Below are positions 24,656 through 33,371 of a DNA stretch of 64,000 bases, in pieces. Position 1 is the first letter of the stretch, and every line of letters starts with the position of its first letter. The notes under the pieces were generated by a model. That model was given only the letters and a program-made list of their open reading frames with translations, made no database searches and was not told where the DNA came from. Origin of the DNA: a halophilic archaeon SHRA6 (GTDB lineage: Archaea > Halobacteriota > Halobacteria > Halobacteriales > Haloferacaceae); contig SOPS01000004.1 of the NCBI GenBank assembly GCA_005239175.1, positions 558,001 to 622,000 of the forward strand, given 5' to 3'. Both the position numbers and the translations under genes were made by a program.

Positions 24656-24991
24656 ATGCTCGAACCGACACTATCGGTCAGACCGATCGAAACTGGCTAT
24701 GAGTTCGTCCTCACGATCGAAAACGTCGGCGAGACGGCCGAAGAACTCTCGTTTTCGTCGGGGCAACGAGCAGAGTTCACCGCACAACAAGACGGAGATC
24801 TCGTTTGGCAGTGGTCAGAGGGGCGGATGTTCACGATGGCGCTTTCGACAGACCGAATCGATCCCGGTGAACGCCGATCGTACACCGGCACCTGGGAGAA
24901 TCCAACGCCCGGCGAGTACGATATTACGGGCCGTCTCGAAGCGACTACTCACGACGTCGAGGCCACGATCGAACTCACGATCGACGAATGA
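24656..24991 (+). CDS. BsuPI-related putative proteinase inhibitor
   Basis: A 111-residue beta-rich protein resembling the BsuPI domain of Bacillus intracellular protease inhibitors: YEFVLTIENVGETAEELSFSSGQRAEFTAQQDGDLVWQWSEGRMFTMALSTDRIDPGERRSYTGTWE. No signal peptide, so cytoplasmic. Whether it inhibits a protease here is unknown; the fold also serves in other contexts. Confidence 0.85.
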   Translation: MLEPTLSVRPIETGYEFVLTIENVGETAEELSFSSGQRAEFTAQQDGDLVWQWSEGRMFTMALSTDRIDPGERRSYTGTWENPTPGEYDITGRLEATTHDVEATIELTIDE

Positions 24992-25026
24992 CGCTCAATC
25001 CGTTCGGCTACACTCTCGACACCGCG

Positions 25027-25953
25027 TTAGGCGTCCACGCCGAGCGGCCACTCGATTTCGCACAACTCCTCGCTAATTTGCCACAGCCGATCGGCCGTCG
25101 CGTCGTCTCGAGCCTGCGGAGCTGGCGTCTCGATCGCACAGTTTTTGAAGTACTTCCCGGAAACCTCCTCGACCGCCGGCGACGCGGCAAGGTACACGGA
25201 GGTTTCTGCGCCTTCGACGACACTATCGACGCCTGGCACCGGGAGTTTAGCGGCGATCGAACCGAACGCAGACATGAGTCCGCGGAGCGGCGCAAGTGCG
25301 TGTCGACCGAAGCCGCTGCCTGGGATCACGCCCGGATGGAGGGCGTTTGCAGTGATCGATTCGCCGGCAGCGTCGAGTCGATCGGCCAACTCACGGACAA
25401 ACAACACATTGGCGAGTTTCGATCGTGAGTACGCATTCCAGCTACGGTAGTTCGAGACACTTCGGAGTCCAGTGAAATCCAGCGATCCCTGCCGGTGCGC
25501 CTCCGAGGAGACGATGGCGATCCGCGCAGTCGGTGCGAGGGCCTCGAACAGTTCGTAGGTGAGCCGAAACGACGCGAGATGATTGACGGCGAAGGTGTAC
25601 TCAATTCTGTCGCCGGTGAGTTGTCCGTCGGTGAACCAGCCACCGGCGTTGTGAACGAGAATGTCGATCGTGTCTCCCTCCAGTTGCGCCTGTACATCTT
25701 CGGCCAGCCGCGTGACATCGGCTTGCGTGGCGAAGTCCGCAGGGATGAATGTGCCGTCGCCAGGGAGTTCATTGAGCACGGCCTCGCCGCGGTCCCGGTC
25801 TCGACCGTGAATAAGCACCCGCGCGCCAAGCCGCGACAGCGCAAGTGCGGTTTCACGACCAATGCCAGCTGTCGCGCCCGTCACGAGTGCAGTCTGTCCA
25901 TCAAGCGCTACGTCGGCGACACCGGCCCCAACCTCAGCTTTCGACGCTGTCAT
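25027..25953 (-). CDS. SDR family oxidoreductase
   Basis: Short-chain dehydrogenase (308 aa). The NAD(P) motif TGATAGIGRETALALSRLGARVLIHGRD is near the N-terminus, NAGG follows, the catalytic Ser lies in IAIVSSEAH, and the Tyr/Lys pair is in YSRSK. The length and RSKLANVLF resemble retinol/WW-oxidoreductase-like SDRs, but the substrate is not predictable. Convergent with the BsuPI-like gene and divergent from trm56. Confidence 0.92.
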   Translation of the reverse strand: MTASKAEVGAGVADVALDGQTALVTGATAGIGRETALALSRLGARVLIHGRDRDRGEAVLNELPGDGTFIPADFATQADVTRLAEDVQAQLEGDTIDILVHNAGGWFTDGQLTGDRIEYTFAVNHLASFRLTYELFEALAPTARIAIVSSEAHRQGSLDFTGLRSVSNYRSWNAYSRSKLANVLFVRELADRLDAAGESITANALHPGVIPGSGFGRHALAPLRGLMSAFGSIAAKLPVPGVDSVVEGAETSVYLAASPAVEEVSGKYFKNCAIETPAPQARDDATADRLWQISEELCEIEWPLGVDA

Positions 25954-26068
25954 TGCAATAGGTAGGTATCGGAGCCAAAAGAACCGACCGCCGAAACAGG
26001 CGACGTGTACGGTGTGGCGGTCCCGTCCGGATCGAAAGCGCCAACCGATCGCCGTCTAACCCACAGGC

Positions 26069-26626
26069 ATGCAGACAGAACACGATGTCGTCGTCCTCCG
26101 TTATGGCCACAGACCCGGCCGAGACGACAGGATGACGACACACGTCGGCCTCACCGCCCGAGCGCTGGGTGCCGATCGGGTGATTCTCCCGGACAACGCT
26201 GGCCAAGCGAAAGCGACTGTCGAGGATATCACCGATCGCTTCGGCGGCCCGTTCGACGTCGAACTGCGCGAGGGGATAGGGTCGATCGTCCGCGGATTCG
26301 AGGGAACCGTCGTCCACCTGACGATGTACGGCGAGCCGATACAGACGGTCGAGTCGGGGATTCGAAGCGACTGTCAAGAGGGGCCGCTGCTGATTGTCGT
26401 TGGGGGCGAGAAGGTCCCCTTCGAGGTGTACGAGGCTGCCGACTGGAACGTCGCCGTGACGAATCAACCGCACTCGGAAGTCGCCGGGTTGGCTGTATTC
26501 TTAGATCGGCTCTTCGAGGGCGACGAACTCGATCGCGAGTTCGTCGACGCCGACCGTCGAGTGATTCCACAATCGACGGGAAAAAAGGTCGTCTCCGCGG
26601 AGTCGACGAACGATCCAGATCAGTAA
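26069..26626 (+). CDS. trm56: tRNA (cytidine(56)-2'-O)-methyltransferase
   Basis: Archaeal SPOUT methylase (185 aa) modifying C56 in the T-loop of tRNAs. Diagnostic segments: VVVLRYGHRPGRDDRMTTHVGLTARALGAD, IVRGFEGTVVHLTMYGEP, and the knotted cofactor site LLIVVGGEKVPFEVYEAADWNVAVTNQPHSEVA. Length fits the family. A tandem repeat and then the tfe promoter follow. Confidence 0.95.
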   Translation: MQTEHDVVVLRYGHRPGRDDRMTTHVGLTARALGADRVILPDNAGQAKATVEDITDRFGGPFDVELREGIGSIVRGFEGTVVHLTMYGEPIQTVESGIRSDCQEGPLLIVVGGEKVPFEVYEAADWNVAVTNQPHSEVAGLAVFLDRLFEGDELDREFVDADRRVIPQSTGKKVVSAESTNDPDQ

Positions 26627-26651
26627 CCAGATTCGACAGGCGAGGATCAGC

Positions 26652-26735
26652 GCCGATCGGTGGAGTTCAACCAGTGCCGATCGGTGGCGTTCAGCCAGCG
26701 CCGATCGGTGGCGTTCAGCCAGCGCCGATCGATCG
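26652..26735. repeat. 24-bp tandem repeat, three copies plus half
   Basis: Units starting at 26652, 26676 and 26700, each GCCGATCGGTGG followed by a GTTCA(A/G)CCAG tail; copies 2 and 3 are identical and copy 1 differs at 3 bases by eye. A 12-bp fragment follows. It sits between the trm56 stop and the tfe TATA box. Confidence 0.9.
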
Positions 26736-26767
26736 CCCGAGTGGTGTCAAACCGCACTTTCGGTGGG

Positions 26768-26774
26768 TTTAAAC
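26768..26774 (+). promoter_or_regulatory. TATA box of tfe
   Basis: TTTAAAC about 28 bp before the ATG at 26799, consistent with a leaderless transcript. Confidence 0.65.
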
Positions 26775-26798
26775 GAAACGACGGCCGTGATAATAACA

Positions 26799-27323
26799 AT
26801 GGCTTTTGAGGGTCTCTTGAACGATCCTGTCATCCAAAAGTACCTCCACGAACTTGTTGGACCGACAGGCATGCCGGTTGCGGCTGCGCCGCCGGACGGC
26901 GAAGTCACCGACGAGGAGCTCGCCGAGCAGCTCGATCTCGAGCTCAACGCGGTACGCCGGGCGCTTTTCATTCTCTATGAGAACGACCTGGCCTCCTACC
27001 GGCGGGTCAGAGACGAGGATTCGGGATGGCTCACGTATCTGTGGACGTTCCACTACGATAATATCCCCGAGAACCTCGAATCTGAGATGTATCGCCTCTT
27101 GGACGCGCTGGAGGCGCGCCAAGACTACGAGGAGACAAACGAGTTCTATCTCTGTGAGGTGTGTTCGATTCGCTTCGAGTTCGGTGAGGCGATGGACTTC
27201 GGCTTTCAGTGTCCCGAGTGTGGCTCACCGCTGGAGTCGATGGACAACAGCATGCTCGTCGAGGCGATGGAAACGCGGATTTCCGAGCTTCGTGAGGAAC
27301 TTAACGTGGACGTGACCGGCTGA
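26799..27323 (+). CDS. tfe: Transcription initiation factor E, alpha subunit
   Basis: Archaeal TFE (174 aa), which stabilises the open promoter complex with TBP, TFB and RNA polymerase. The N-terminal winged helix includes EVTDEELAEQLDLELNAVRRALFILYENDLASYRRVRDEDSGWLTYLW; the C-terminal zinc ribbon has FYLCEVC and FQCPECGSP. ATG 26799 is preferred over an in-frame codon at 26763 because the TATA box lies between them. Its TGA overlaps the ATG of the DUF2110 gene. Confidence 0.96.
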   Translation: MAFEGLLNDPVIQKYLHELVGPTGMPVAAAPPDGEVTDEELAEQLDLELNAVRRALFILYENDLASYRRVRDEDSGWLTYLWTFHYDNIPENLESEMYRLLDALEARQDYEETNEFYLCEVCSIRFEFGEAMDFGFQCPECGSPLESMDNSMLVEAMETRISELREELNVDVTG

Positions 27324-27991
27324 TGGTCGTCCTCGCAACCAAGTGCTACGTCGAAGGGGACGCGCGCGATCGCGCGCTAAGAAGCCTCCAGTCGCTCGTA
27401 GACAACACCATCGGCGATCTCGATGTTAACTTCGATATCGGCGTGCGCCACGACGACTTTGTGTCGGTGACTCTTTCCGGGGAGGACGAAACGATCGCTC
27501 GCAATGCCCTCCGTGCAGAGTGGAGCGAAATCACCGATCACTTCGAGGCCGGCGAAACGTACGTTGGCACGCTCGAAGGGTGGTCTTCGGAGGGGTTCGT
27601 CCTCGACGCCGGCAGGGAAATTCTGATTCCAGCGAGTGAACTCGGTCTCGGAACAGGCAGTCCCGAGCAACTCAAAGAGCGGTTTGGACTCGTTCAGCAC
27701 CTCCCAATGACGTTCGTCTACGGCGAGCCCTCGCGGCTGGCCGACGAAGAGCGCGATCGCCTCTTCGAGTGGACCCGCGGAACCGGCCGGGTGAACGTCA
27801 ACAGCGCCACGCGCGGGGAGGTCCGCGCAACGGTCAACAAGGCTGGGCACGCACAGGACATCGTAACTGTCGAACGGCTAGGGCTCTTAGAACAGAGTAT
27901 CGTGTGCACCGAAAGCACTGACCCGCCGGGGCTCTTAGCGTCGATCGGAGCGTATGTCCCTGCCGAACTGCGCTGTGTGATTGCCGACTGA
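27323..27991 (+). CDS. DUF2110 family protein
   Basis: A 222-residue protein of a family conserved beside tfe in haloarchaea. It starts MVVLATKCYVEGDARDRALRSLQSLVDNTIGDLDVNF; the middle EAGETYVGTLEGWSSEGFVLDAGREILIPASELGLG looks like an S1/OB-type beta segment, suggesting nucleic-acid binding (inference). One-base overlap with tfe indicates coupled translation. Confidence 0.88.
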   Translation: MVVLATKCYVEGDARDRALRSLQSLVDNTIGDLDVNFDIGVRHDDFVSVTLSGEDETIARNALRAEWSEITDHFEAGETYVGTLEGWSSEGFVLDAGREILIPASELGLGTGSPEQLKERFGLVQHLPMTFVYGEPSRLADEERDRLFEWTRGTGRVNVNSATRGEVRATVNKAGHAQDIVTVERLGLLEQSIVCTESTDPPGLLASIGAYVPAELRCVIAD

Positions 27992-28049
27992 CACCCAGAC
28001 AAAACCACCGAAACCGACACCGACACCGACACTGATATCCCGCGTTCAC

Positions 28050-28850
28050 ATGTCCCCAAATAGACGCCTCGTGCTTGCGACGCTCGTCGTTGCGTTACTC
28101 GCCGTTAGCGCCGGCTGTCTCGGGTGGGCAACCGGCGGCGGCGAGGTTTCTCGTGAAGCGATCGATCGCGAGCCCGCCGAACCGTACAACTGGGATACCG
28201 ATCGAGACGCCCATATCACGGTTCAGGGCTCGTCGTTTCAGGCAGTGTATCAGGTCAACGCGAGCGATGAACTCCGGCTGTACCGTCCCGAAGAGTGGGG
28301 CACTGAGGGACCGCTCGATATCTCAGCCGTCCGGTACCGGTACGAAAACGGGACCGTACTCAATGGGACCGAGATCGAAGCCCACGGTGGTGAGTTCGAA
28401 CAGACGACTGACGAGGTCTTTGTAACGGTTCCAGACAGTGACGGACAGCTTGGCATTACTGCCAGTGCGGTCCCTCGGCGGTTCAGTATCCCCGCATACG
28501 TCGAGGGATCCTACGAGGTCGTTCTCCCTGAAGGCCACAGCCTCGATTTCTTCCTCTTCAGCAACGTCGTCCCTCGAAACTACGAACAAGAAGAGATCGA
28601 CGGGCAGTTGCACCTCTACTGGGAGGATGTCTCCGGCGGCTCGATCACGGTCCAATCCTACCGCGAGCGCGACCTGCTCATCTTTGGTGGGGCTGTGGTC
28701 TTGTTGACCGCGATCGCCATCGTCGGCCTGTCGTACTACCGTCGGAAGATCGACGAACTACACGACATACGGGTCTCTATGGGTCTGAAGGTCAACGAAG
28801 ATGACGAGGAAGACGACGAGGACGACGAGCGCGATCCACCGTACCGCTGA
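28050..28850 (+). CDS. Lipoprotein with C-terminal membrane anchor (DUF5803-like)
   Basis: A 266-residue surface protein. Sec-type signal with lipobox AVSAGC (about residue 22), an extracellular beta-rich domain, a C-terminal membrane helix DLLIFGGAVVLLTAIAIVGLSYY, and an acidic tail (DDEEDDEDDERD). It resembles the haloarchaeal DUF5803 family by context and layout; that name is tentative. ATG 28050 is chosen because the signal peptide begins there. It follows DUF2110 by 58 bp, with a short CCGACA hexamer run in between. Confidence 0.8.
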   Translation: MSPNRRLVLATLVVALLAVSAGCLGWATGGGEVSREAIDREPAEPYNWDTDRDAHITVQGSSFQAVYQVNASDELRLYRPEEWGTEGPLDISAVRYRYENGTVLNGTEIEAHGGEFEQTTDEVFVTVPDSDGQLGITASAVPRRFSIPAYVEGSYEVVLPEGHSLDFFLFSNVVPRNYEQEEIDGQLHLYWEDVSGGSITVQSYRERDLLIFGGAVVLLTAIAIVGLSYYRRKIDELHDIRVSMGLKVNEDDEEDDEDDERDPPYR

Positions 28851-28908
28851 GTCGTCCAGTCGTCGATTCGGCCTGAACCTTTTTGCTGTCTGACGATAAC
28901 CGAACCAT

Positions 28909-29487
28909 GTGCGCACCCTTCCGATCGAGCTGAGTCGTGAATCGCTCCACGGGATCGAAACCCGGTCAGCGTTTGCTGTAGAGGGCCCATTTACTGTTGA
29001 ACTCATAAATCACGGCGAAGCGGTCCACGTGCACCTCCACCTCGATGACCCGCTTTCACAGGTCGCCTCGATCGGGACAAACAACCACTTTTTGCCGGCA
29101 GGCGCAGAAAAACAGCTGACGATCGACGTAACGCCGAAGGTCCACGAAGTGTCTGGTCAGCTCAAGGTTGTCTCCGGGCACGGTGCGGATGCGACGTACG
29201 TCAACCTCACAGTCGAGGCGAACGAGACCGCGGGCGATCGCATCCCGGTCGACGAGCGGCTCTCGAAGCCCAAACCAAAGCCAAAACAAACGGGGCGTTC
29301 GACCCCTGATGTAGGGATTTCCGAGCGCCTCGGTGGGATCTCTCCAGTTCTCCTTGGGTTCGCTGTTGTCGCCGTCGCGTTGGCGCTTTGGCTGGCACTC
29401 TCGATCGGCGGTGCGGTCGTGCTAGTCGGCGCAATCGTCGTGTTAGCTGGCGTTCTTGGAGCGATCGTACTGGCAACGACGTGGTGA
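28909..29487 (+). CDS. Haloarchaeal protein with two C-terminal membrane helices
   Basis: A 192-residue protein: an N-terminal beta domain (FTVELINHGEAVHVHLHLDDPLSQVASIGTNNHFLPAGAEKQLTIDV), a KPKPKPK linker, and two membrane segments (SPVLLGFAVVAVALALWLALSIG and AVVLVGAIVVLAGVLGAIVLA). I know similar haloarchaeal proteins (possibly DUF7524) but no function. The start is GTG at 28909; a nearby ATG is in another frame and ends after eight codons. Confidence 0.8.
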   Translation: MRTLPIELSRESLHGIETRSAFAVEGPFTVELINHGEAVHVHLHLDDPLSQVASIGTNNHFLPAGAEKQLTIDVTPKVHEVSGQLKVVSGHGADATYVNLTVEANETAGDRIPVDERLSKPKPKPKQTGRSTPDVGISERLGGISPVLLGFAVVAVALALWLALSIGGAVVLVGAIVVLAGVLGAIVLATTW

Positions 29488-29507
29488 CCGATTGGCCGAA
29501 ACAGGCG

Positions 29508-30626
29508 CTACTCTTCTGACTCCTCTGGGTGCGTTGGTGTCCCAGAGAGGTTGCCGTGTTCGTCGATCCGTTTCTCGCGAAGGTACCGGGCTCGATATCG
29601 GTTTGCACCCTCGTATACATCCGCCTCGCGGATATCGTCGGTTCGATCGTCCGCAACAGCATCAATCAGTGCTTCCAGCTGTTCTTTCTCGCTCGGCGTG
29701 AGTTCAAACTCGTAGGTTTGCGGCTCTTCGCGTTCGAGCGTCGTCCACTTGCGGGCAGCCGCGACAACGAGCGAACACGGCTCTCGGCACGGAAAGACCC
29801 CGCTGCCGCCGTCCGCAGAGAGTTCAGTCTCAGCGTCGTATTCCCACTCACGTCGTTTCAGGCACTGGCTGTCCACACAGCAGGAGGCCGCGATCCGGTT
29901 AACTGCGGCCTCGTCGAGCTCGTCGATAATGCCGTAAATTCCGGTCTGGCGCTCGGCGGTGTCGCGCCAGTGATCGATATCGAGCGTTCCCTCTGACTCG
30001 CGATACCAGTTTGCGATCGTCGCCGGATAGAACGCGTCGACGGTTTCGCACACCTCGATCGCCGAGAGGTCTGGAAAGACCCAGCCGGTCGGCAATGACG
30101 GGGCCGTCCGAAGCGGCCGGTACTGCCCACCGCTGTCGAAGGTACCGATCTCGCGGGCGTCGAGTGGGTTGGTGTATACGTCGAGTGCGTCGGTCGACAC
30201 GGCTGCGTCGTCCTCGTGGCGGATCTCGTAGGAACGCTGCCCTGTCTCGTCGATTGTTGCCATGATGTGCAGTTCGCCCCACGAGCGGTCCATGCCCGAG
30301 GCGAGTGCGTCGTACCGCGCTGGCACTGGATGCTCATCCGCCGCCTCGAGCCAGCGGACGAAGGCAACCCGGTCCGCGGAGCGATCGCCGAGCACGCTCG
30401 ACACGAACCACCAGTTGGTCACGAAGGAAGCGTGCTCCTCGGCGGCTTCGTGGAGTTCTGCCTCCGAGAGCCCGGTTCGTGTGGTTTCTGTCGTCTCGAA
30501 CTCGAAGCGTTCGGTTTCGTGGTCGTAGCGGGCGTACAGGTCGTCGAAGTCGATCGGGCCGTCGGCGATCGCTGTGCGAAACGCCTCAAAGACCTCGGCC
30601 GAAAGCACCACCTCGTCTGCAGTCAT
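29508..30626 (-). CDS. DR2241 family protein (4Fe-4S candidate)
   Basis: A 372-residue protein. C-terminal Cys set SCCVDSQCLKRREW ... FPCREPCSLVV matches the 4Fe-4S region of DR2241 proteins, which are associated with CbiX chelatases in haloarchaea. N-terminal domain VVLSAEVFEAFRTAIADGPIDFDDLYARYD. It follows cbiX with no gap on the same strand, implying a role in cobalamin or sirohaem metabolism. The start may be ATG 30626 or GTG 30629. Confidence 0.9.
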   Translation of the reverse strand: MTADEVVLSAEVFEAFRTAIADGPIDFDDLYARYDHETERFEFETTETTRTGLSEAELHEAAEEHASFVTNWWFVSSVLGDRSADRVAFVRWLEAADEHPVPARYDALASGMDRSWGELHIMATIDETGQRSYEIRHEDDAAVSTDALDVYTNPLDAREIGTFDSGGQYRPLRTAPSLPTGWVFPDLSAIEVCETVDAFYPATIANWYRESEGTLDIDHWRDTAERQTGIYGIIDELDEAAVNRIAASCCVDSQCLKRREWEYDAETELSADGGSGVFPCREPCSLVVAAARKWTTLEREEPQTYEFELTPSEKEQLEALIDAVADDRTDDIREADVYEGANRYRARYLREKRIDEHGNLSGTPTHPEESEE

Positions 30627-30629
30627 CAC

Positions 30630-31535
30630 TCAGTCCCCCATAGCCGGCTCGTTCGAGCCAGCCGAATCGCTCGTTCCAGTCGATCGCGTCCGCTCGCGGA
30701 CGGCTTCCAGCGCATCACCGATCGATGCTCCAGCCTCCTCGGCACGTTCGAGGATCACGTCCGCCGTGAGGCCCTCGGTCCCGACTGCGCCAGCGTACCA
30801 GATTCGGTGACCATCGACCACAGCAGGGATGTCGTAGCCGGTTCGGTAATCATCGGTTAGCCCCATGTCCTCAGGAATATCTTCCTGGGTGTGGAAGCCG
30901 TCGGCAATAAACAACGGGACAACCACGACATCTTCGCTTTCGAAGTAGTCGGTGACGTCGTCAACTTCAGGTTCTTCGTCCATGTACAGCGCCTGGACCT
31001 CGTCAAAGCGATCCATCTCGCGGATCCGATCGGCGTGATACTCGATCGCTTTGGCAGAGTTTTCGTTTCGTTCGGTCCCGTGGCCGACGACCGCAAAGCC
31101 GAATCCGTCGCCAACGTCTGGATCGCCGGTGACCGACTCTGCGCGACGAACCAACACGTCGGTCATTGCCTCGTGGGTCCCGACGGGTCCACAGTAGTGA
31201 ACCTCGCGATCGATGTCCGTCGCGGTCAATACGGTGTGAGAGGCACTCAGTCCGTCAGAGTCCCACTCGGAGACGTCCCATCCGTCCAAGCGGAGTTCGC
31301 GGGGGATCACCTGTTCGGTGAAGTATCCCTCGCTGATGAACAGCGGAACGACGTATATCTCGTCGCCCTCAACCGTTCGCAACACCTCACGGAGAGAGGG
31401 CTCTTCCTTCCAGAAGCCTGTCCGTACCTCGTCGAACGCGCCGACTGCTCGAATTGTGTCTGCGTGGTTGTGTGTCGGTGCGCTCGAGTCTGGGTTTAGG
31501 TGTGACCCATGTGCGACGATTACCAGCGACTGCAT
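30630..31535 (-). CDS. cbiX: CbiX family sirohydrochlorin cobalto/ferrochelatase
   Basis: Chelatase inserting a metal into sirohydrochlorin for cobalamin or sirohaem. Two tandem CbiX modules of about 125 residues are visible, each with a metal-binding His motif: VIVAHGSHL (N-terminus) and FAVVGHGTERN, and matching YVVPLFISEGYFTEQVIP and VVVPLFIADGFHTQEDIP. 301 aa fits the long two-module form. Forms an operon with the DR2241 gene. Confidence 0.92.
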   Translation of the reverse strand: MQSLVIVAHGSHLNPDSSAPTHNHADTIRAVGAFDEVRTGFWKEEPSLREVLRTVEGDEIYVVPLFISEGYFTEQVIPRELRLDGWDVSEWDSDGLSASHTVLTATDIDREVHYCGPVGTHEAMTDVLVRRAESVTGDPDVGDGFGFAVVGHGTERNENSAKAIEYHADRIREMDRFDEVQALYMDEEPEVDDVTDYFESEDVVVVPLFIADGFHTQEDIPEDMGLTDDYRTGYDIPAVVDGHRIWYAGAVGTEGLTADVILERAEEAGASIGDALEAVRERTRSTGTSDSAGSNEPAMGD

Positions 31536-31725
31536 ACGGGTGGTTAGTCCGGCAGCTGTTTAGGAACTTCGACGTTGTGGGATCGCCGGTGGATATCACG
31601 GAACAAAGATTGTGACAAAAGTTGACAAATATCGCGGCTAATCTGAATAAAATCGGGAGCAGGCGTCAGATGTCGTCCGTAGATATAATTGTTAATCAAG
31701 ATATTCATAGGTTTGTAGAGAAGGC

Positions 31726-31732
31726 TTTATAC
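31726..31732 (+). promoter_or_regulatory. TATA box of the TAXI transporter operon
   Basis: TTTATAC, about 28 bp before the ATG at 31758, the standard leaderless distance. The surrounding 31600-31757 is noticeably AT-rich. Confidence 0.6.
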
Positions 31733-31757
31733 AACTGATGTAGTATATATTAGCTGT

Positions 31758-32837
31758 ATGTCTACTGACGACACACTTACTGACGGACGGCGTCGTACCG
31801 TGCTCAAGTCGATCGGTGCAGCAGGACTTGTTGGCCTCGCAGGCTGTACCGGCGACGGTAACGGTAACGGCGGCAACGGCAACGGTGACGACGGAAACGG
31901 CAACGGTGACGACGGAAACGGCAACGGGGACGACGGAAACGGCAACGGTGACGACGGCAACGGTAACGGTGACGACGAGGGCGAGCGCATCGCGTGGCAC
32001 GCCGGCGGCACCGGTGGAACGTACTACCCGCTTTCGAACGAGTTCAAAACGACCGTCGAAGAGAACACGCCACACACCTTGCAGGTCCAATCAACGGGTG
32101 CGTCAGTCGAGAACGTCGGCAGCCTCGAATCTGGGGACGCCGATTTCGCGATGATTCAAAACGACATCGCGTACTTCGCACGCAACGGAGAATCCCTTGA
32201 CGTGTTCGAGGGTGCTCCCGTCGAGAACCTCCGCGGCGTCGCGACACTGTACCCGGAAACGATTCACATCGTTATTAACCCGGATTCGGAGATCTCCACA
32301 CTGTCGGATCTTGAAGGGGCGACGGTCAACACCGGCGACCTCGGATCTGGAACCCAGGTCAACGCGCTGCAGATCCTCGATACAGTCGGGATCACGACAG
32401 ACGACTTCACCGAACAGAACGATGGCTTCGATGGTGCAGCCGACCAACTTCGCGACGGTGACATCGACGCTGCGTTCGTTGTCGGTGGCTGGCCGGTGGG
32501 CGCGATCGCCGATCTCGCTGAAACAGCGGACATCGAGATCCTCAACATTGACGACGAGACGCGACAGGATCTACTCGACGGCGCACAGTGGTTTGCCGAG
32601 GACACGATCCCGGCGGGAACATACGGTGACATCGACGAGGACGTGAACACGATCTCCGTACAGGCGATGATCGCAACCCGCGAAGAGTACGATGCCGATA
32701 TCGTTGAGGAAGTTACCGCGGCGATCTTCGACAACACGGATAGTCTGTCGATCAAGACTGACTTCATCAACGTCGACACTGCCCAGGACGGGATGTCGAT
32801 CGAACTGCACGAGGGTGCAGCACGCTACTTCGAGTAA
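31758..32837 (+). CDS. TAXI family TRAP transporter substrate-binding protein
   Basis: A 359-residue Tat lipoprotein. The twin-arginine motif GRRRTVLKSIG and lipobox GLAGC (Cys30) precede a repeated GNGNGDD linker (residues 39-73). The receptor domain follows: AWHAGGTGGTYYPLSNEFKTTVEENTPHTLQVQSTGASVENV, typical of TAXI proteins, and GDLGSGTQVNALQIL. TAXI-TRAP systems import dicarboxylates such as glutamate or related acids using ion gradients. First gene of a three-gene operon with DUF1850 and the fused permease. Confidence 0.94.
   Translation: MSTDDTLTDGRRRTVLKSIGAAGLVGLAGCTGDGNGNGGNGNGDDGNGNGDDGNGNGDDGNGNGDDGNGNGDDEGERIAWHAGGTGGTYYPLSNEFKTTVEENTPHTLQVQSTGASVENVGSLESGDADFAMIQNDIAYFARNGESLDVFEGAPVENLRGVATLYPETIHIVINPDSEISTLSDLEGATVNTGDLGSGTQVNALQILDTVGITTDDFTEQNDGFDGAADQLRDGDIDAAFVVGGWPVGAIADLAETADIEILNIDDETRQDLLDGAQWFAEDTIPAGTYGDIDEDVNTISVQAMIATREEYDADIVEEVTAAIFDNTDSLSIKTDFINVDTAQDGMSIELHEGAARYFE
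31872..31976 (+). repeat. 21-bp coding tandem repeat, five units (GNGNGDD)
   Basis: Five in-frame units of seven codons encoding GNGNGDD in the linker of the TAXI binding protein. Units differ only at a few third-position bases, so unit gain or loss by slippage would keep the frame. Confidence 0.9.
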
Positions 32838-32860
32838 GAACCATAGCGTCTGCGCATCTC

Positions 32861-33367
32861 ATGAGCACCGCTTTTCGAGCCGTCGTTATTGTTGCGGTGG
32901 TACTGACTGTCTCGGTCAGTGCGGTGACCGCAGGCCCGTTTGCGATCGCGAGCCAGGAGATCGTTGTCGAGACGACGGATGGAGAACAGCTGATTGTGGA
33001 GCCGGTGTTCGACGATACAGAAATCGAACTTCGATACACCCACAGCGTTGAACGATCGCTCGTGACCGAACGGTACGTCGTCAACGAGAGCGAACTCGTG
33101 AATACCGAGATCGTGTTCTCTTCGTACGGCGCTGGACTTCCAGCACAGGCAGACGTTACCAGAACCGACGACGGACAGTTTCGAGCGGAGCCGAACGTCC
33201 ACCTCGAGGAGTTATACATCCAGCCGGGGTCATCAATCGCCGACCACGAACTCGAAATCAACGGCAATACCTACGATCTCCCAGCCCACTCGGAAGGAAA
33301 AACCGTACGCATATACGTTGCGGACCGAACAGTACCGATAGCGATTAGCATGGCTAACGGAGCTTGA
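32861..33367 (+). CDS. DUF1850 domain protein
   Basis: A 168-residue exported protein with N-terminal signal-like helix AVVIVAVVLTVSVSAVTA. The DUF1850 core reads FDDTEIELRYTHSVERSLVTERYVVNESELVNTEIVFSSYGAGLPA. DUF1850 genes are regularly found between TAXI binding proteins and fused TRAP permeases, as here (23 bp after the first, 4 bp before the second), so an accessory role in transport is likely. Confidence 0.9.
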   Translation: MSTAFRAVVIVAVVLTVSVSAVTAGPFAIASQEIVVETTDGEQLIVEPVFDDTEIELRYTHSVERSLVTERYVVNESELVNTEIVFSSYGAGLPAQADVTRTDDGQFRAEPNVHLEELYIQPGSSIADHELEINGNTYDLPAHSEGKTVRIYVADRTVPIAISMANGA

Positions 33368-33371
33368 TAGC

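Noticed and set aside
26005-26772. 255-codon plus-strand frame overlapping trm56 and the 24-bp repeat
   Set aside because: Arg-rich shadow in another frame of trm56; its apparent PIGGVQPAPIGGVQPA repeat is only a translation of the tandem DNA repeat.
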